The notes under the pieces: generated by a model | What the model was told of the DNA's origin: nothing | The model's input: the letters and a program-made list of their open reading frames with translations, nothing else | Databases searched by the model: none | DNA from: Rhypophila decipiens | Taxonomy: Eukaryota; Ascomycota; Sordariomycetes; Sordariales; Naviculisporaceae | Reading direction: 5' to 3' | NCBI GenBank assembly: GCA_033297075.1 | Contig: MU858205.1 | Coordinates: 26,114 to 90,113 of the forward strand | Length of the DNA: 64,000 nucleotides | Part shown: positions 1-9,437 of the stretch, in pieces | Layout: each line of letters begins with the position of its first letter | Numbering within the stretch: the first letter of the stretch is position 1 | Translations under genes and position numbers: made by a program

Positions 1-10
1 GTCCGAGAAG

Positions 11-1038
11 ATGGCATCACGAACCTCAGCTCTCATAGAGACATTGGATTACTTGGGATCTCCTTGCTACCGCTCTCCTTACTCCGGATCTCCTTACTCC
101 GGATCTTTTTGCTTCGAATCATGCTTCGGATCTCTTTCCTTCGGATCTCTCTCGACACCAGTCACGGTGAACCCGGAAGATGAGACTGATAGTGAGGCTG
201 ATGATGAGATCGACACCCCTTACGTCATCGTAAACTTCGAGACAGAAATGTTTCTTGAGGACGTGTACGACATGTGTGATGGTATTTTCGGCTGTGGTCC
301 TTGCCATCCAATACCCTGCTGATTATTGTCCCTATCCTAGTCCCCGCTACCGCTGCTCCGAGTCCAGATGCCTCATCAGCAGGGCCAACAAGTCCTAGAT
401 TGGGTGCGGGAGCCCTGGATGGTACGAGTATCAGCCAGTCTGGCCCGCAGAATGCTCCTCTACCCGGCCCAGCAACCGTGATTCAGGCGCAGAATCCTCC
501 TCTACCCGCCCCAGCAACAGTGACCCAGGGGCAGCAACCAAGCTTGCCCCCATATCTTGTCGGCAACTGGAGGCAGCCTCGTCCCTCGCAAGCCCGCAAC
601 CCTATGCCGTACTCTATGCCGCACCACTACAACGCCGTGGTCCCTCCGCATCCGGTCCCACCTGCACCCCATCACGTCGCCCACCAAAACGTCCCAATAA
701 GGGGGCGGCCTCTGTACCCGCCACCAGTCTTCTCCGATATGAGCTATAGAGAGAGCTGGAACGCTCCAGCCAGACCGACCACTCACCCAACACACGCCCA
801 CGGGCCAAAATATACTCCACAACAGATTGAGGCATTCATTGCACACCAGAGGGATGTACACCAGAGGGACGCACAGGCCCAAGTAGAGGCATTTCACGCC
901 CGCATTCAACAGAGTCAGGGCGTGACCCAAATGCCCGGCGGACAAGGAGGCAGACCACCCCAGCAGCCCATGCAGCAGAATCCCTGTTCCGCCGTCCCAT
1001 TCGGGTTTGTGATGCCCCACGCAGCCCCGGCAGCCTGA
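11..1038 (+). CDS. Proline-rich hypothetical protein, one intron
   Basis: Exons 11-281 and 341-1038 are joined by a 59-bp intron (282-340: GTATTT donor, CTGAT branch point, CTATCCTAG acceptor). The two exons lie in different frames and the join restores one frame of 322 residues. The first exon encodes short Tyr/Ser/Gly/Pro repeats (SPYSGSPYSG) followed by an acidic patch (DETDSEADDEID). The second exon is rich in Pro, Ala and Gln, with several PLPxPATVxQ repeats and a Gln/Met-rich C-terminus, so most of the chain is probably disordered. No signal peptide, membrane segment or known domain is visible. The ATG at 11 is the first in the window, but the frame is open to the window edge, so the true start may lie outside. 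I do not recognise the family. Confidence 0.6.
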
Positions 1039-2387
1039 GTCGAGGACCGAACGGAGCTGTGGTGTTCATGACCCTGAACCTGTCCATCTTCAGAGGGAGC
1101 TGACTACCCTCCACTACCAACGTTTTCCCCGGACTCGAGATTACTGCTAGCTGGAGATGAGGATGTTCTGGTCTAGGTCCACAGCCCTTGATGAGCTTCC
1201 GGTGTTGATGAGATTGGATTTTTTTACTGAATTCTGCACATTCGCATTATCGCATTTCGCTGCGGTACCTTCCCCGGGCCTTTCTCCCCCCGCGAGGACC
1301 GATTCTGGCCTGGGCCCGGCAGAGTGAACCGGCGAAGAACACCGGACTGATCAGCCGGGCGCAAGTCTGGTCACAAGCGCTTCCCTTTCAACAATTTCAC
1401 GTGCTGTTTAACCCTCTTTTCAAAGAGCCTGTCTGTCGGGGCTGTTCTCCCCGGCGGGCTCGCTTTCTGTTTCACTTTGGGCTTTTGTGGGTTTCTGTTT
1501 TCTTTTTGCTGTTTCTGACATTGACGCCTGGTACACTGCAAGCTGAGGATGGGTTGGGTACCAGGCTGTTAATTTTCTCTCTGCGGGCATTTTGTTTCGG
1601 GGAATGGAATTTGGAGCTTTTGGATTTTGTGGCAATCTCACACTGAAAAAGGACGAGGAAAGAAAAATATGAACATATGAAAAACAAATTACAGAAAAGA
1701 ATTACAGAAAAAAAGACCAGAAAAAAGACCAGAAAAAAGACCAGAAAAGGAGAAAAAGGAAAAGAAAAAGAAAAAAAAACCCCCCAGAAAAAGAGAAAAA
1801 GAAAAGAAGAAAAGAAAACAGAAAAAGAATAAAAAGAAAAGAGGAAAAAAAGAGGAAAAAAAGGGGGGAGTGGCTTGTTTGTTTTTGCGTGCGGTGGATT
1901 TCGGCAAACTGTTTCCGGCGTCTGTCGTTCGGAGTTCGGGACTTGAGCGTCTGGCGTTTGGCATCTGGCGTCAACAGCATGGAGTTTGGAGTTTGGAGCT
2001 TTGAGTTGACTGTTGGTGAATTCCGGCGTATGGAGTCTTGTCTTGGGAGTCCGGTTGGACGCGTGGGTGTTGAGGCGTTGAGCCTCTGGCTTGGTTCTGG
2101 ATTTCAAGGCGTGGGATTTTGTGGCTCGCGGGCGTTTGTGGATAGGGATTTCGGGGTGTTGGCGTTGGGCGCTTGTTCCCGGTTCGATTTCGTTCTTCCA
2201 TTCTCACTGCCAACCATGCTCCTGTCATCGACGGAGTGACTGCTTCTAGGCGGCCGGCTGTTCGAAAGGGCGGAAGACGAGCAACATTCCCAACCTCCCC
2301 AAGTGGGATTGATGGTAATGGGGTTGCTCGCATGGTCGACGTGACGAAATGGAAGAGACGGGATGTGATGTTTTGCTCCTCCTTCCG
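1039..2387. other. Intergenic, low-complexity region
   Basis: There is no convincing gene here. Bases 1039-1400 are GC-rich and balanced. Bases 1636-1870 are a polypurine tract (listed separately). Bases 1890-2110 are G/T-rich with degenerate short repeats of the type TCTGGCGT and GAGTTTGGA. Open frames exist on both strands but their translations are compositionally biased and lack domains. Confidence 0.6.
1636..1870 (+). repeat. Polypurine tract with 12-bp repeats
   Basis: About 235 bp of almost pure A/G on the + strand. Within it a 12-bp unit, AAAAAAGACCAG, occurs about three times in a row near 1715-1750. The tract ends in a run of G at 1861-1868. Such asymmetric strands can adopt triplex structures; that is a general property, not something shown here. 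Confidence 0.8.
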
Positions 2388-2558
2388 TTACACCCGCACA
2401 CCATTGATGCTGAGAGCTGCGCAGGCCATCTCGACGCCGGACTCCCAATCCCTCCGCACGACCTCATGGAGCTGAGGCAGGATGTTGGCCGAGATTGCTT
2501 GTTGGGCTCTGGTGCCGATGGACGCTGTTGAAGTGGAAATACACGAGGAGGATTGCAT
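2388..2558 (-). CDS. Possible small protein or exon (56 aa)
   Basis: An ATG at 2558 opens a 56-residue frame ending in TAA at 2388-2390. The composition looks coding: an amphipathic stretch reading QQAISANILPQLHEVVRRDW is followed by GVEMACAALSINGVRV. The frame is also open upstream for some 40 codons into the polypyrimidine tract, but without an ATG. It could be a small gene, the last exon of a longer one or a remnant. No family is recognised and no good splice partner was found. Confidence 0.25.
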   Translation of the reverse strand: MQSSSCISTSTASIGTRAQQAISANILPQLHEVVRRDWESGVEMACAALSINGVRV

Positions 2559-2639
2559 CACATTCAAGAAACGACTGGCTTTGGGTGTGGTACTTGGGTA
2601 CGCGTGTTTCTGGACTTGTTGCGCGGCTGGCTTTATCTG

Positions 2640-2890
2640 GATTCTCTCTTCCTCTCCTATTTCTTTGTTTGTTTTCGTTGCTCTTTCCCTTTCCCCTTCC
2701 CCTTTCCCTCTTTCGACAAGCTCTTCTGCTATTACATCTGCACTCTTCTGTTTCTCCTCCTCAATGCTTCTGTTCTTGCCTTACTTGCCTTACTTGCCCT
2801 CCGTGTTACTTTGGTTCTATTCACACATCTATGCAATTCATCGACACCCCCCCCCCCCCCCTCTCCCCCCTTTTTTTCCCTTATATTCTT
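2640..2890 (+). repeat. Polypyrimidine tract
   Basis: About 250 bp strongly enriched in C/T on the + strand, including TTTCCCCTTCCCC blocks, a TTACTTGCC tandem (2778-2795) and a run of C at 2849-2860. It ends in a CAACAACAACAACA stretch (2909-2922). The end resembles a fungal 5' leader and lies just before the ATG at 2994. Confidence 0.7.
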
Positions 2891-2993
2891 CCCCGTCCTA
2901 GATTGAACACAACAACAACAACAACATCCTCAATCCTTACCCGTTTTTCATTATCCCTTGTTCTGTCTATTTATCCAGTCTGTTCTGTTTGTT

Positions 2994-3203
2994 ATGTCAC
3001 GGTATGTTGAGCCTGTGGATAAGATTGAATACTCCAGGCTCCATCCACTCATTCAGCACATTTTCTATGTCGATGGCCTCTCCTACCAGTTATCCAGAGA
3101 CTTTGCTCAAGTATACGCAGGGCTGGAATCTCGAAAACATACCGATATGACTTTTGATAACGATATAGGTCGTTACATTGGATCTGAGAATTCGGGGTAC
3201 TAG
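2994..3203 (+). CDS. Possible small protein (69 aa)
   Basis: An ATG at 2994 opens 69 codons ending in TAG. The product is polar, without signal peptide or membrane segment (MSRYVEPVDKIEYSRLHPLI at the start). It follows a pyrimidine- and CAA-rich leader like those in front of real fungal genes. A GTATGT donor-like site overlaps codons 3-5, so the ATG could instead be a short first exon, but no matching acceptor in frame was clear. Not recognised. Confidence 0.25.
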   Translation: MSRYVEPVDKIEYSRLHPLIQHIFYVDGLSYQLSRDFAQVYAGLESRKHTDMTFDNDIGRYIGSENSGY

Positions 3204-3471
3204 TCAGCTGTCATTAATATTTAATATATAATGTTTTTTTTTATACCTCTGGCACTCCACATACGCATATAAGAAGTCACCTTGTTACTAATTACCGATC
3301 GATGAAAAGAACAAATCACATTTAACCAAGCAGCATCACAGGGACTGATCAAATAGTAGACAAGAGAAGTAAATATGAAATCTAGCACCCAAACTGAAAA
3401 AGCCAAAATAACGCCGCCCCAATGATAATACAACACTTCCACCTATGTTCATACAATCCATGTCCTCATTA

Positions 3472-3527
3472 AAAAACCCTCTCCAGCTTTAGCTGTAGAG
3501 TAGGGGAAAAGAGTGACCTCCTGAGCC
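3472..3527 (-). other. 3' block shared with the paralogous unit B
   Basis: This block lies about 320 bp beyond the stop of the copy A reading frame. It matches 9279-9332 beyond copy B almost base for base, including the identical 16-mer CCAGCTTTAGCTGTAG (3483-3498). The 16-mer contains the perfect inverted repeat CAGCT-TT-AGCTG. On the minus strand the block reads CTACAG followed by CTAAAGCTGG, so it could be a splice acceptor of a 3'UTR intron or a 3'-end processing or mRNA-stability element. Confidence 0.6.
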
Positions 3528-3559
3528 GACATTCATACAACCAATCCACATCCAACCCA

Positions 3560-3780
3560 GCCGGGCATCCAAGATGGCGAATGCAAAAGAAAACCCAAGA
3601 TAAAACCTAACAAAATGAAACCCAAAATAGAACCGGAAATAAAACCCAAACAAGAACCAAAAGAAAGCCCAAACGAGAACCCAAAGAAATACCAAACGAG
3701 ATGCCAAATAAAATCCAAAGAAAACCCAAAGTGAGAACCCAAAGTAGAACCACAATTCGCAACCCTGAGCCGGAATCAAG
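3560..3780. repeat. Degenerate CCCAAA-rich repeat
   Basis: About 200 bp built from variants of AACCCAAA/AGAACC spaced roughly 10-14 bp (for example AAAACCCAAA, GAACCCAAAG). A weaker CCAAA-rich stretch occurs at 9060-9160 in the matching place beyond copy B. The minus-strand frame through it encodes only Phe/Trp/Leu-rich low-complexity sequence and is not a gene. Confidence 0.6.
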
Positions 3781-3845
3781 AAGAAATAACAGGGTGCTCG
3801 AAGGACTCGTGGACTGCGGCACTTCGCTGCGGAGCGCTGACTCGT

Positions 3846-5372
3846 TCACAGATCATAGAAAGAACTCTTGGAACGAGTGAGGCTGTGTCGGCGCCTGGGA
3901 ACCGGAGATGCAATGACGGCTGGAACGGAGATGACAGTCTTCTCCGGCTCCTCATCCGAGTCCATCTCTGCAATCTCATCCAGAGAAGCCAGACCATCGC
4001 AGGATACTAGCCAGGGGTGCTCCTTGTAGTGGGTGTTGTCTACAAGGTAGCCAGTGACACCCTCGGGTGAGGTCATCGTGAGCTCAGGAATGGGGAGGCC
4101 GCCCCTTCTGATTGCACGGCCGCTGTCGATAACGTTGCAGACGCTGGGGGTTTCTTGAACAGCCCAGGTGCATTTTGCCACCCGGTAGAAACCTCGGGCC
4201 TTCCAGTATTCTTGGTTTGCCATTTGGGTGAGATAGATGTGCTCATGGTAATCCACACCGCTGTGTAACTCCCAGCCTGGATACCAGTGTCCGGTCAAGG
4301 GGAGGGGATGAGGCTTCTTGGCTGGTCCTTCCTCCTCACTATCGTACTCGTCACTGTCCTCCGCGTACAGGGCTTCATCCTCAGAGTCCATGTCTTCGAG
4401 GTCGCTGTCGTCTTCCTCGGACTCTTCGGCAATTGTGTCCAGCTGGGTGGGCATTACCAGCTGGGTAGAGGTTTTCAATTGCGTGACTGGGGCCTCTTCT
4501 TGCGGAACCTCCTCTTGGGCGACCTCCTTTTGGGCGACCTCCACGTCTTCCTCTTCATCCGAGGACACAGTGACGTACTCGGCGTCGTAGTCTGGATGGA
4601 GCCAGACTGGCTCCGGCTGGGTGACTTGCCACCATTGATCCAGCCCGCTAACCTCCCCAGGAGAGACCGCTCGAATCTTGCGGTCCTTTCTCCAATACTG
4701 GCGACCATTGTTGGCAATTGCCAGGACGACATCGCCCCAGACTTCCCGCTCGAACTCGGCAATAATCTCCCATTGTGGAGAATACTCAACGATGGTGTCG
4801 GGCTGGTCGCAATCGTTGTCGAATATAGTGGTGAAGCCAGGCACGTAGTTGGCGGACCGGTCTTCAGTCGAGTTGGTGGATTGGTCTTCAGTCGTGGTGG
4901 GGTATTGGTCTTCAGATTTAACTGGGACAAGTGACGATTCACTTCCTTCATGCTCAGGGACTTCAGCGCTGAGAACTGACGATTCAGAAGCTGGATACAG
5001 AGTCAGTAGAGGAACAAGTACATTCTCGTCAGAAAGTGTCTTGCCCTCTGGGATCAACTCCTCAACATGCTCAGCGGAAGGGGAGTCAAGGCCGGTTTTA
5101 TAGTAGCAGTCATCGCCAAGGTGTGTGGAGTCAACGTCGAAAGTAGAGGGGCAAGGTGTAGTGCTGCCTGAATCATCAGATTCACTACAAGAAAAAGAGT
5201 CTGTTAGTCTTTTGGATGTCGGAAAGTTAGACAGGGAATCAAAGAGAGCTTACCTCTGGGAAGAGAGATCTGGGTTTGCAACATGGTTGGGTTGAGCATC
5301 ATCCGGCGTTACTTTCGTGGTTCCATTCTGGGGCTCATCATCCGAGAAGACAACCTGCTGGCCGCGCGACAG
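3846..5372 (-). CDS. Copy A, acidic repeat protein downstream of in-frame UAG
   Basis: The frame begins directly after the UAG at 5375-5373 and runs through exon 5372-5254, a 69-bp intron (5253-5185; GTAAGC donor, CTAAC branch, TTGTAG acceptor) and exon 5184-3846, about 485 codons in all. The splice keeps the frame of the upstream membrane peptide. A domain with PQWEIIAEFEREVW and NNGRQYWRKDRK lies around codons 180-210 after the UAG. It is followed by acidic and E/Q-rich linkers and one roughly 100-residue repeat (PLPLTGHWYPGW ... LPIPELTMTSPEG). The same domain and three copies of the repeat occur in copy B. The first in-frame AUG is at 4454, 283 codons after the UAG and downstream of the conserved domain. 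Not recognised; the coding nature is well supported by the paralog, the mode of translation is not. Confidence 0.75.
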
Positions 5373-5579
5373 CTAGTCGGCGACCTCACAGATCATCTCC
5401 AAGGATGAGAGGAGGGGGGAGCGGAACAGGAGACCACAGGTGAGGAAGTAACCGGAGAGCATAGTGAATGTCGAGAAATGGCCGAGAAGCCACAGAATAG
5501 CGACAAGAAGGAAGAGATTATAGCCGCACGAAGCGACGTGGGGATGCTGAGTAGCAGCGGGAAAGCTCTGGGAAGCCAT
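5373..5579 (-). CDS. Copy A, 68-residue membrane peptide ending in UAG
   Basis: The ATG at 5579 opens 68 codons ending in TAG at 5375-5373. The N-terminal 20 residues are polar. Two hydrophobic stretches follow (around residues 20-36 and 38-56), and the chain ends SSLEMICEVAD. It aligns without gaps over its last 48-49 residues with the 69-residue peptide of copy B, sharing a Trp, a GLLF and the CE-[VI]-A end right before the stop. The frame is also open upstream of the ATG for 100 codons, but that part reads as an untranslated leader and has no counterpart in B. The peptide is probably membrane-inserted. Immediately after UAG the frame continues into the long acidic protein. Confidence 0.75.
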   Translation of the reverse strand: MASQSFPAATQHPHVASCGYNLFLLVAILWLLGHFSTFTMLSGYFLTCGLLFRSPLLSSLEMICEVAD

Positions 5580-5854
5580 CGTGTCGTGGTGGTGATTGCT
5601 CGTTGGAGAGATGAGCAGTGCGCAGACAAGTGTGCAGAGAAGTGTGCAGACAAGTGCGTAAATAAGTATGTAAATAGATTGCAATGATGTAAAAGAGCAA
5701 GGAAGATAGTCAAGCAATGAAGTGCTGATGAAAATCGATGGATGCGGTGTCGATTTGCTAAAAAGCGTGTCGAAAGGAAGAGGAGAGGAAGGAAGGGAAT
5801 CGTGGACAGTTTGGGAACGGAGGGAACCCTTTATATGTGTCCGAAAAACCGGAG

Positions 5855-5922
5855 CAGGTCCGTGCACACGGCCTGGCAACCGGACAGCGGGGCGGGCAGG
5901 GTCGGATGGAACTGGTCACCCG
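5855..5922 (-). promoter_or_regulatory. Shared upstream element of copy A
   Basis: The 13-mer CAGGTCCGTGCAC (5855-5867, + strand) lies 276 bp upstream of the copy A ATG. The same 13-mer occurs 393 bp upstream of the copy B ATG. A GTCACCCG word follows it in both, at 5915-5922 here. The conservation within otherwise diverged promoters suggests a common regulator binding site; no known factor is identified. Confidence 0.5.
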
Positions 5923-6389
5923 AGTCGACGGCGTTGGAACAGCAACCTTCGGGGAGCTCCGGGCTCGTGGTGCACTGCAAACTAGCGGTCAACAAGTCCC
6001 TGACTCAGTGTGTGTCAACAATAGTGGGGTGGTCCTGTCTTTCTTGGAAAGGTCACCTGTCGAATGGTGATGGTGGGGGAACCAGGAGGGGTTTATCAGT
6101 TGGACGCAGAAACCTCGATGTATCCTTACCCACTATGACCATACCAGTAAGGTAAATTACTAGCTACATTTCAGGTTTTCAGTTCTAGACATCATAATCT
6201 CTCCGCTTCTTAACCATCACCAGAAGAGGTCTACAGTCGCTAATATGCATCTCATGAAGGTTACACCTAGCCTCGCTAGAAGGATGACGTTGATTATCGA
6301 GTCCCCACGTACGTATACTTGAGCAATCATTATTCGCGCAGATGACTCAAACTTCAACTTCAACGTCATCGCTGCCGCCTAACATCTAA

Positions 6390-6960
6390 CTTTACCTTGG
6401 CCATAATCTCGAATACCGAAACGGTTCATGGCTTGGCGGTCTCCCAGCCTCCCGCACCCTCTGTGACGACCTCCTGAAAACACACCATCTTCAACCACCC
6501 TGGCACACGGACATCATCCAAACCGACGATCTCGACACAAAAACGAACCTGAGATTTTCAAAGGCAGACTTGATTGATAACCGCCGCTCAATCGACGTCC
6601 TCATTGAGAGAGGGCTCTTGGCGGCATGCCCCACCTTGTGGAACCATTCAGCCTTGTAAGAGAAGTCCTATTCCTACTAACCGAATCACATGCGCGAAAC
6701 TAGCCACTACCACGTCGTCCACGTCAACGAGAGAGTTCAGTTATCATGTTCCTGGATGCGACGTGGTCAGTTGTATGGGACGCCTGCTCTTTCCATGTGA
6801 ACTTGATCCATGGTATAGCTATGAGGACATCCAGAAAACTTCTTACCGGCTTGCAGGCGCACGAGAGACAGAGGGGGAAAAGCCTGCGAGAGTGGCTCAC
6901 AGGACGCTCATCGAGTTACCTTGGAAGCTGGAGGATGGAACGACACGCCTGTGAATTGAA
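6390..6960 (+). pseudogene. Probable decayed coding fragments, plus strand
   Basis: A frame open from 6390 to the TAA at 6657-6659 (89 codons) has protein-like composition (for example RFSKADLIDNRRSIDVLIER) but no ATG and no usable upstream acceptor. Further protein-like pieces follow to about 6960 in different frames (DPWYSYEDIQKTSYRLAGAR; RSSSYLGSWRMERHACELNS). The pattern suggests a frameshifted relic of one gene. No family is recognised, and it could be chance open sequence. Confidence 0.3.
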
Positions 6961-7110
6961 TTCAAAACAATACGAGGGGCATCAGAGAGTAAGGAATGAG
7001 GTGTCGTCTTTCCGAGCCTTCATTTCTAGATGCAGTGTGCTATCCTAATACAAACTCCCAATCTTTTCCACCAGACCTCTTCCCAAAGTTCACCAGAGAC
7101 CCCCAGACCA

Positions 7111-8217
7111 TCAGTGATACTCAAGACAATCACCAGCCTTTTCACTCAGATTCATCTTCTTCGGCCCGTCAACACCGCACTTCTTCAAACAGAAGCTCTT
7201 CAACTGCGGCTGAAAAGCCTCATATACCTTCTTAATATCCTTGACGTCCTTCTTAAAGTGATTCTAATCTCCCACAGAAAACAAAGCGCCCATATTCATC
7301 CCACTCGAGCCGGCACAAGTCAAGAGGCTATTGATCCATCTGTTATTTGCCTTCTTCTGCGGCCTGTGCCTTTTATAAATGGCAACGCATGACTTGCGCG
7401 TGGGGTGAAAAGCACAGAAGGCTAGATCCATACAATTATCTCTGGGACAGGCTGCCCCGTAAGGGAGGATCAAGTTCGGGTCGACGGCGTGGCCGATTTG
7501 GTAGTCTGAGATGTCCTTTGCTGGCGTGAGGCCTACTGACTTGCCACGGCGAGCGGTGGATTGGATGTTGAGGGCTGTTCTCTTCTCGCTGAGTAAGCCT
7601 ATGGGAACCGCGGTGGAAGAGATACATGAGATGAGGTGTTTAACGTCCGGGAGGGAAGAGGGAGAAACGACGACCCGACTCCCCTTTAGGTAGGTTGCAT
7701 TAGAGTTAGTCATCAGACCGGAGGCGGCATCCTTGGGAGGTGAGGGGCCTTCTTGACTGATTTTGGGATAGTAATTTTGGACAAAATGACATGCGTCTCG
7801 TCCAGTTCTGTGTATCCGACACAGGAAGCCATGGGATCGCAGTTCGGGCGGGCGTTATGGTCGTATGCGAATGGTTTGTAGCCCATCGGACAGGCGCAGG
7901 ATCTGTAGTCGTACTGCTTGTTGTGAAAGTAAGGGGTTTGACTGTTGGAGTAACACTGTCTGCCGATTTGATGATGGTTATCCCGCTGGATAGGCCAAAC
8001 AGCTCGTTCTTGTTACATCCGATGGCCAGATAGCCCAGATTCGCGCACATCTCAACCTCGAGGACGAACAGGGATTGCACATGGGCAGGCAGAGCTTCTT
8101 GTTGCCCAGCTCGTTGACGTAAGGGCATTGGACTTTCGTCCCGCCACGGTGTTCTGTCTTACTCATAGCGAGCCTAGCAAAGGCTGGCAGGAGGAGAACT
8201 TTTGGCGACGGCTTCAT
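7111..8217 (-). pseudogene. Decayed cysteine-rich secreted protein gene
   Basis: An ATG at 8217 starts a signal-peptide-like sequence (MKPSPKVLLLPAFARLA) followed by a Cys-rich region (CPYVNELGNKKLCLPMCNPC). The protein-like sequence then jumps frame near 8075, again near 7960 and again near 7790, with no room for introns of normal size. The last segment meets an in-frame TAG at 7266-7264, yet coding-like sequence continues in the same frame (DVKDIKKVYEAFQPQLKSFC) to TGA at 7113-7111. Regularly spaced cysteines persist in every segment. The best reading is a secreted cysteine-rich protein gene, about 360 codons, now inactivated by at least three frameshifts and one stop. Sequencing indels are the alternative. 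It sits between the two UAG-split paralogs on the same strand. Confidence 0.55.
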
Positions 8218-9278
8218 CTTGGTGGGTTTTGTGTGTGGAAAGACAGGCTCTGATTTCAAGTGGGGCTTGGAGGAAATGGTAGCGTTATTATAATATCCAT
8301 GAGGAGTACTCGGAGCGGGATGCTGACGAGAGAAGGCGATTGTGTAACTTCCTTCCTGAGAATCCATCAAGGATTCAAGTCAGGGTAAGGCTTGACGCGG
8401 ATATTAGTTAAAGCTGAAAATGACGCCTCTCACTGGTCCTGATGTTCCCAAAACAGTCACTAAATCTCGACCTCGGACGTTTCACCCCGTGAATTGAAGC
8501 AATCTACTGAGGGTATAAAATACCTTAACCTGCAGGTCGTGGCTCTGGTACACGATGCAAGAGCCCAACTCATGCACCCGAGCAATCTCGCGTGAGCATA
8601 CCGAAAGACTCGAATACAAATGGAGGCGTGTATGCTTGCGAAAGGGGTAATCATCACGACAGAAAGTGATTAACAGCGAGTAAGATCTCGGTGGCCGCTT
8701 GCACGCAAAAGTCAAGAATCGCAGGTTCGCGTCTAGACAAGAAGTCAAGAACCTGAAGGGCTGGACCTGGCATATGGTTTGCAACGAGAAATGGGTAGAT
8801 AGAGTCAGATTAGCAGAATCGAGTCCATCAAAGCACGTCAAAACTACGATCGAGTCGCAACAAGCAAAGTTAAATGTCAAGGCAATCCAAGTCGAAGAGT
8901 TCACAAGCACAATGCAGGTCATCAGAGTCAGATCAGTTGGCGGCAAACAACTCAATTAAAGAAATCTGCCAAAGGTTTATATGTAGGCAAGGCGCATCTC
9001 AGACTGTACAAGCAAACCTCTAATCTCCATTTACTCGGAGATGATCTAATACCGTTTCCCAAAAGCCAAACCAAAACGCCATAAATGAAATCAAAATGCA
9101 AATACCCAGAAACTCCCAAAATGTCAAAACTCCAGAAGAAAATTCCCAATGCCCAACATGGCGTACCCAAACATGATGAATGATATACAATGTGTCAACA
9201 ACCCGATCCTTTCCCTTGCTCCTCCAGGCTCGACCATAATACAATCTCTATATAGCCCGCTCATCCCCGGCACTCGAG
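8218..9278. other. Intergenic between pseudogene and copy B 3' end
   Basis: No supported gene. Bases 9060-9160 are rich in CCAAA/CCCAA words, like the 3' flank of copy A. Open frames on both strands around 8480-8960 overlap each other antisense and show no domain. Confidence 0.5.
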
Positions 9279-9332
9279 AAAAAACCCCGCCAGCTTTAGC
9301 TGTAGCGTGGGAAAAAGAGGCCTCTTGAGCTT
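9279..9332 (-). other. 3' block shared with copy A
   Basis: This is the counterpart of 3472-3527. It holds the identical 16-mer CCAGCTTTAGCTGTAG at 9290-9305, flanked by a matching A/C run on one side and a GGGAAAAAGAG-CCTC-TGAGC stretch on the other. It lies about 105 bp beyond the copy B stop. A GTGAGT donor overlaps that stop codon, so an intron 9441-9300 ending at the CTACAG of this block is possible; it would place a TAA one codon after the junction. Confidence 0.6.
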
Positions 9333-9437
9333 TCTCCTCCAAACCCATTCAGGAAATCCCATCTTCATCCTCCACTCTTCCCCGTCTTTATCGTCCCCAA
9401 GATGTGTGTTGAGAATGATGACTGATCTGACTTGCAC

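Noticed and set aside
1689..2107. Phe/Ser-rich frames on the minus strand
   Set aside because: They are translations of the polypurine tract and have no complexity.
3489..3849. Aromatic (FGF/WVF) minus-strand frames
   Set aside because: Produced by the CCCAAA repeat in two overlapping frames; no conservation with the copy B flank at protein level.
5185..5579. Intron that would remove the UAG of copy A
   Set aside because: A GTGAGG just before the UAG could be a donor, and CTAG itself could be an acceptor. The donor-like site is GCGAGA in copy B, no branch point fits, and the peptide sequence is conserved right up to the stop. It remains the main alternative and should be tested with RNA data.
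5373..5879. Longer 168-codon version of the copy A membrane peptide
   Set aside because: The 100 codons before the ATG at 5579 have no counterpart in copy B and read as leader sequence; both paralogs fit a 68-69 residue peptide.
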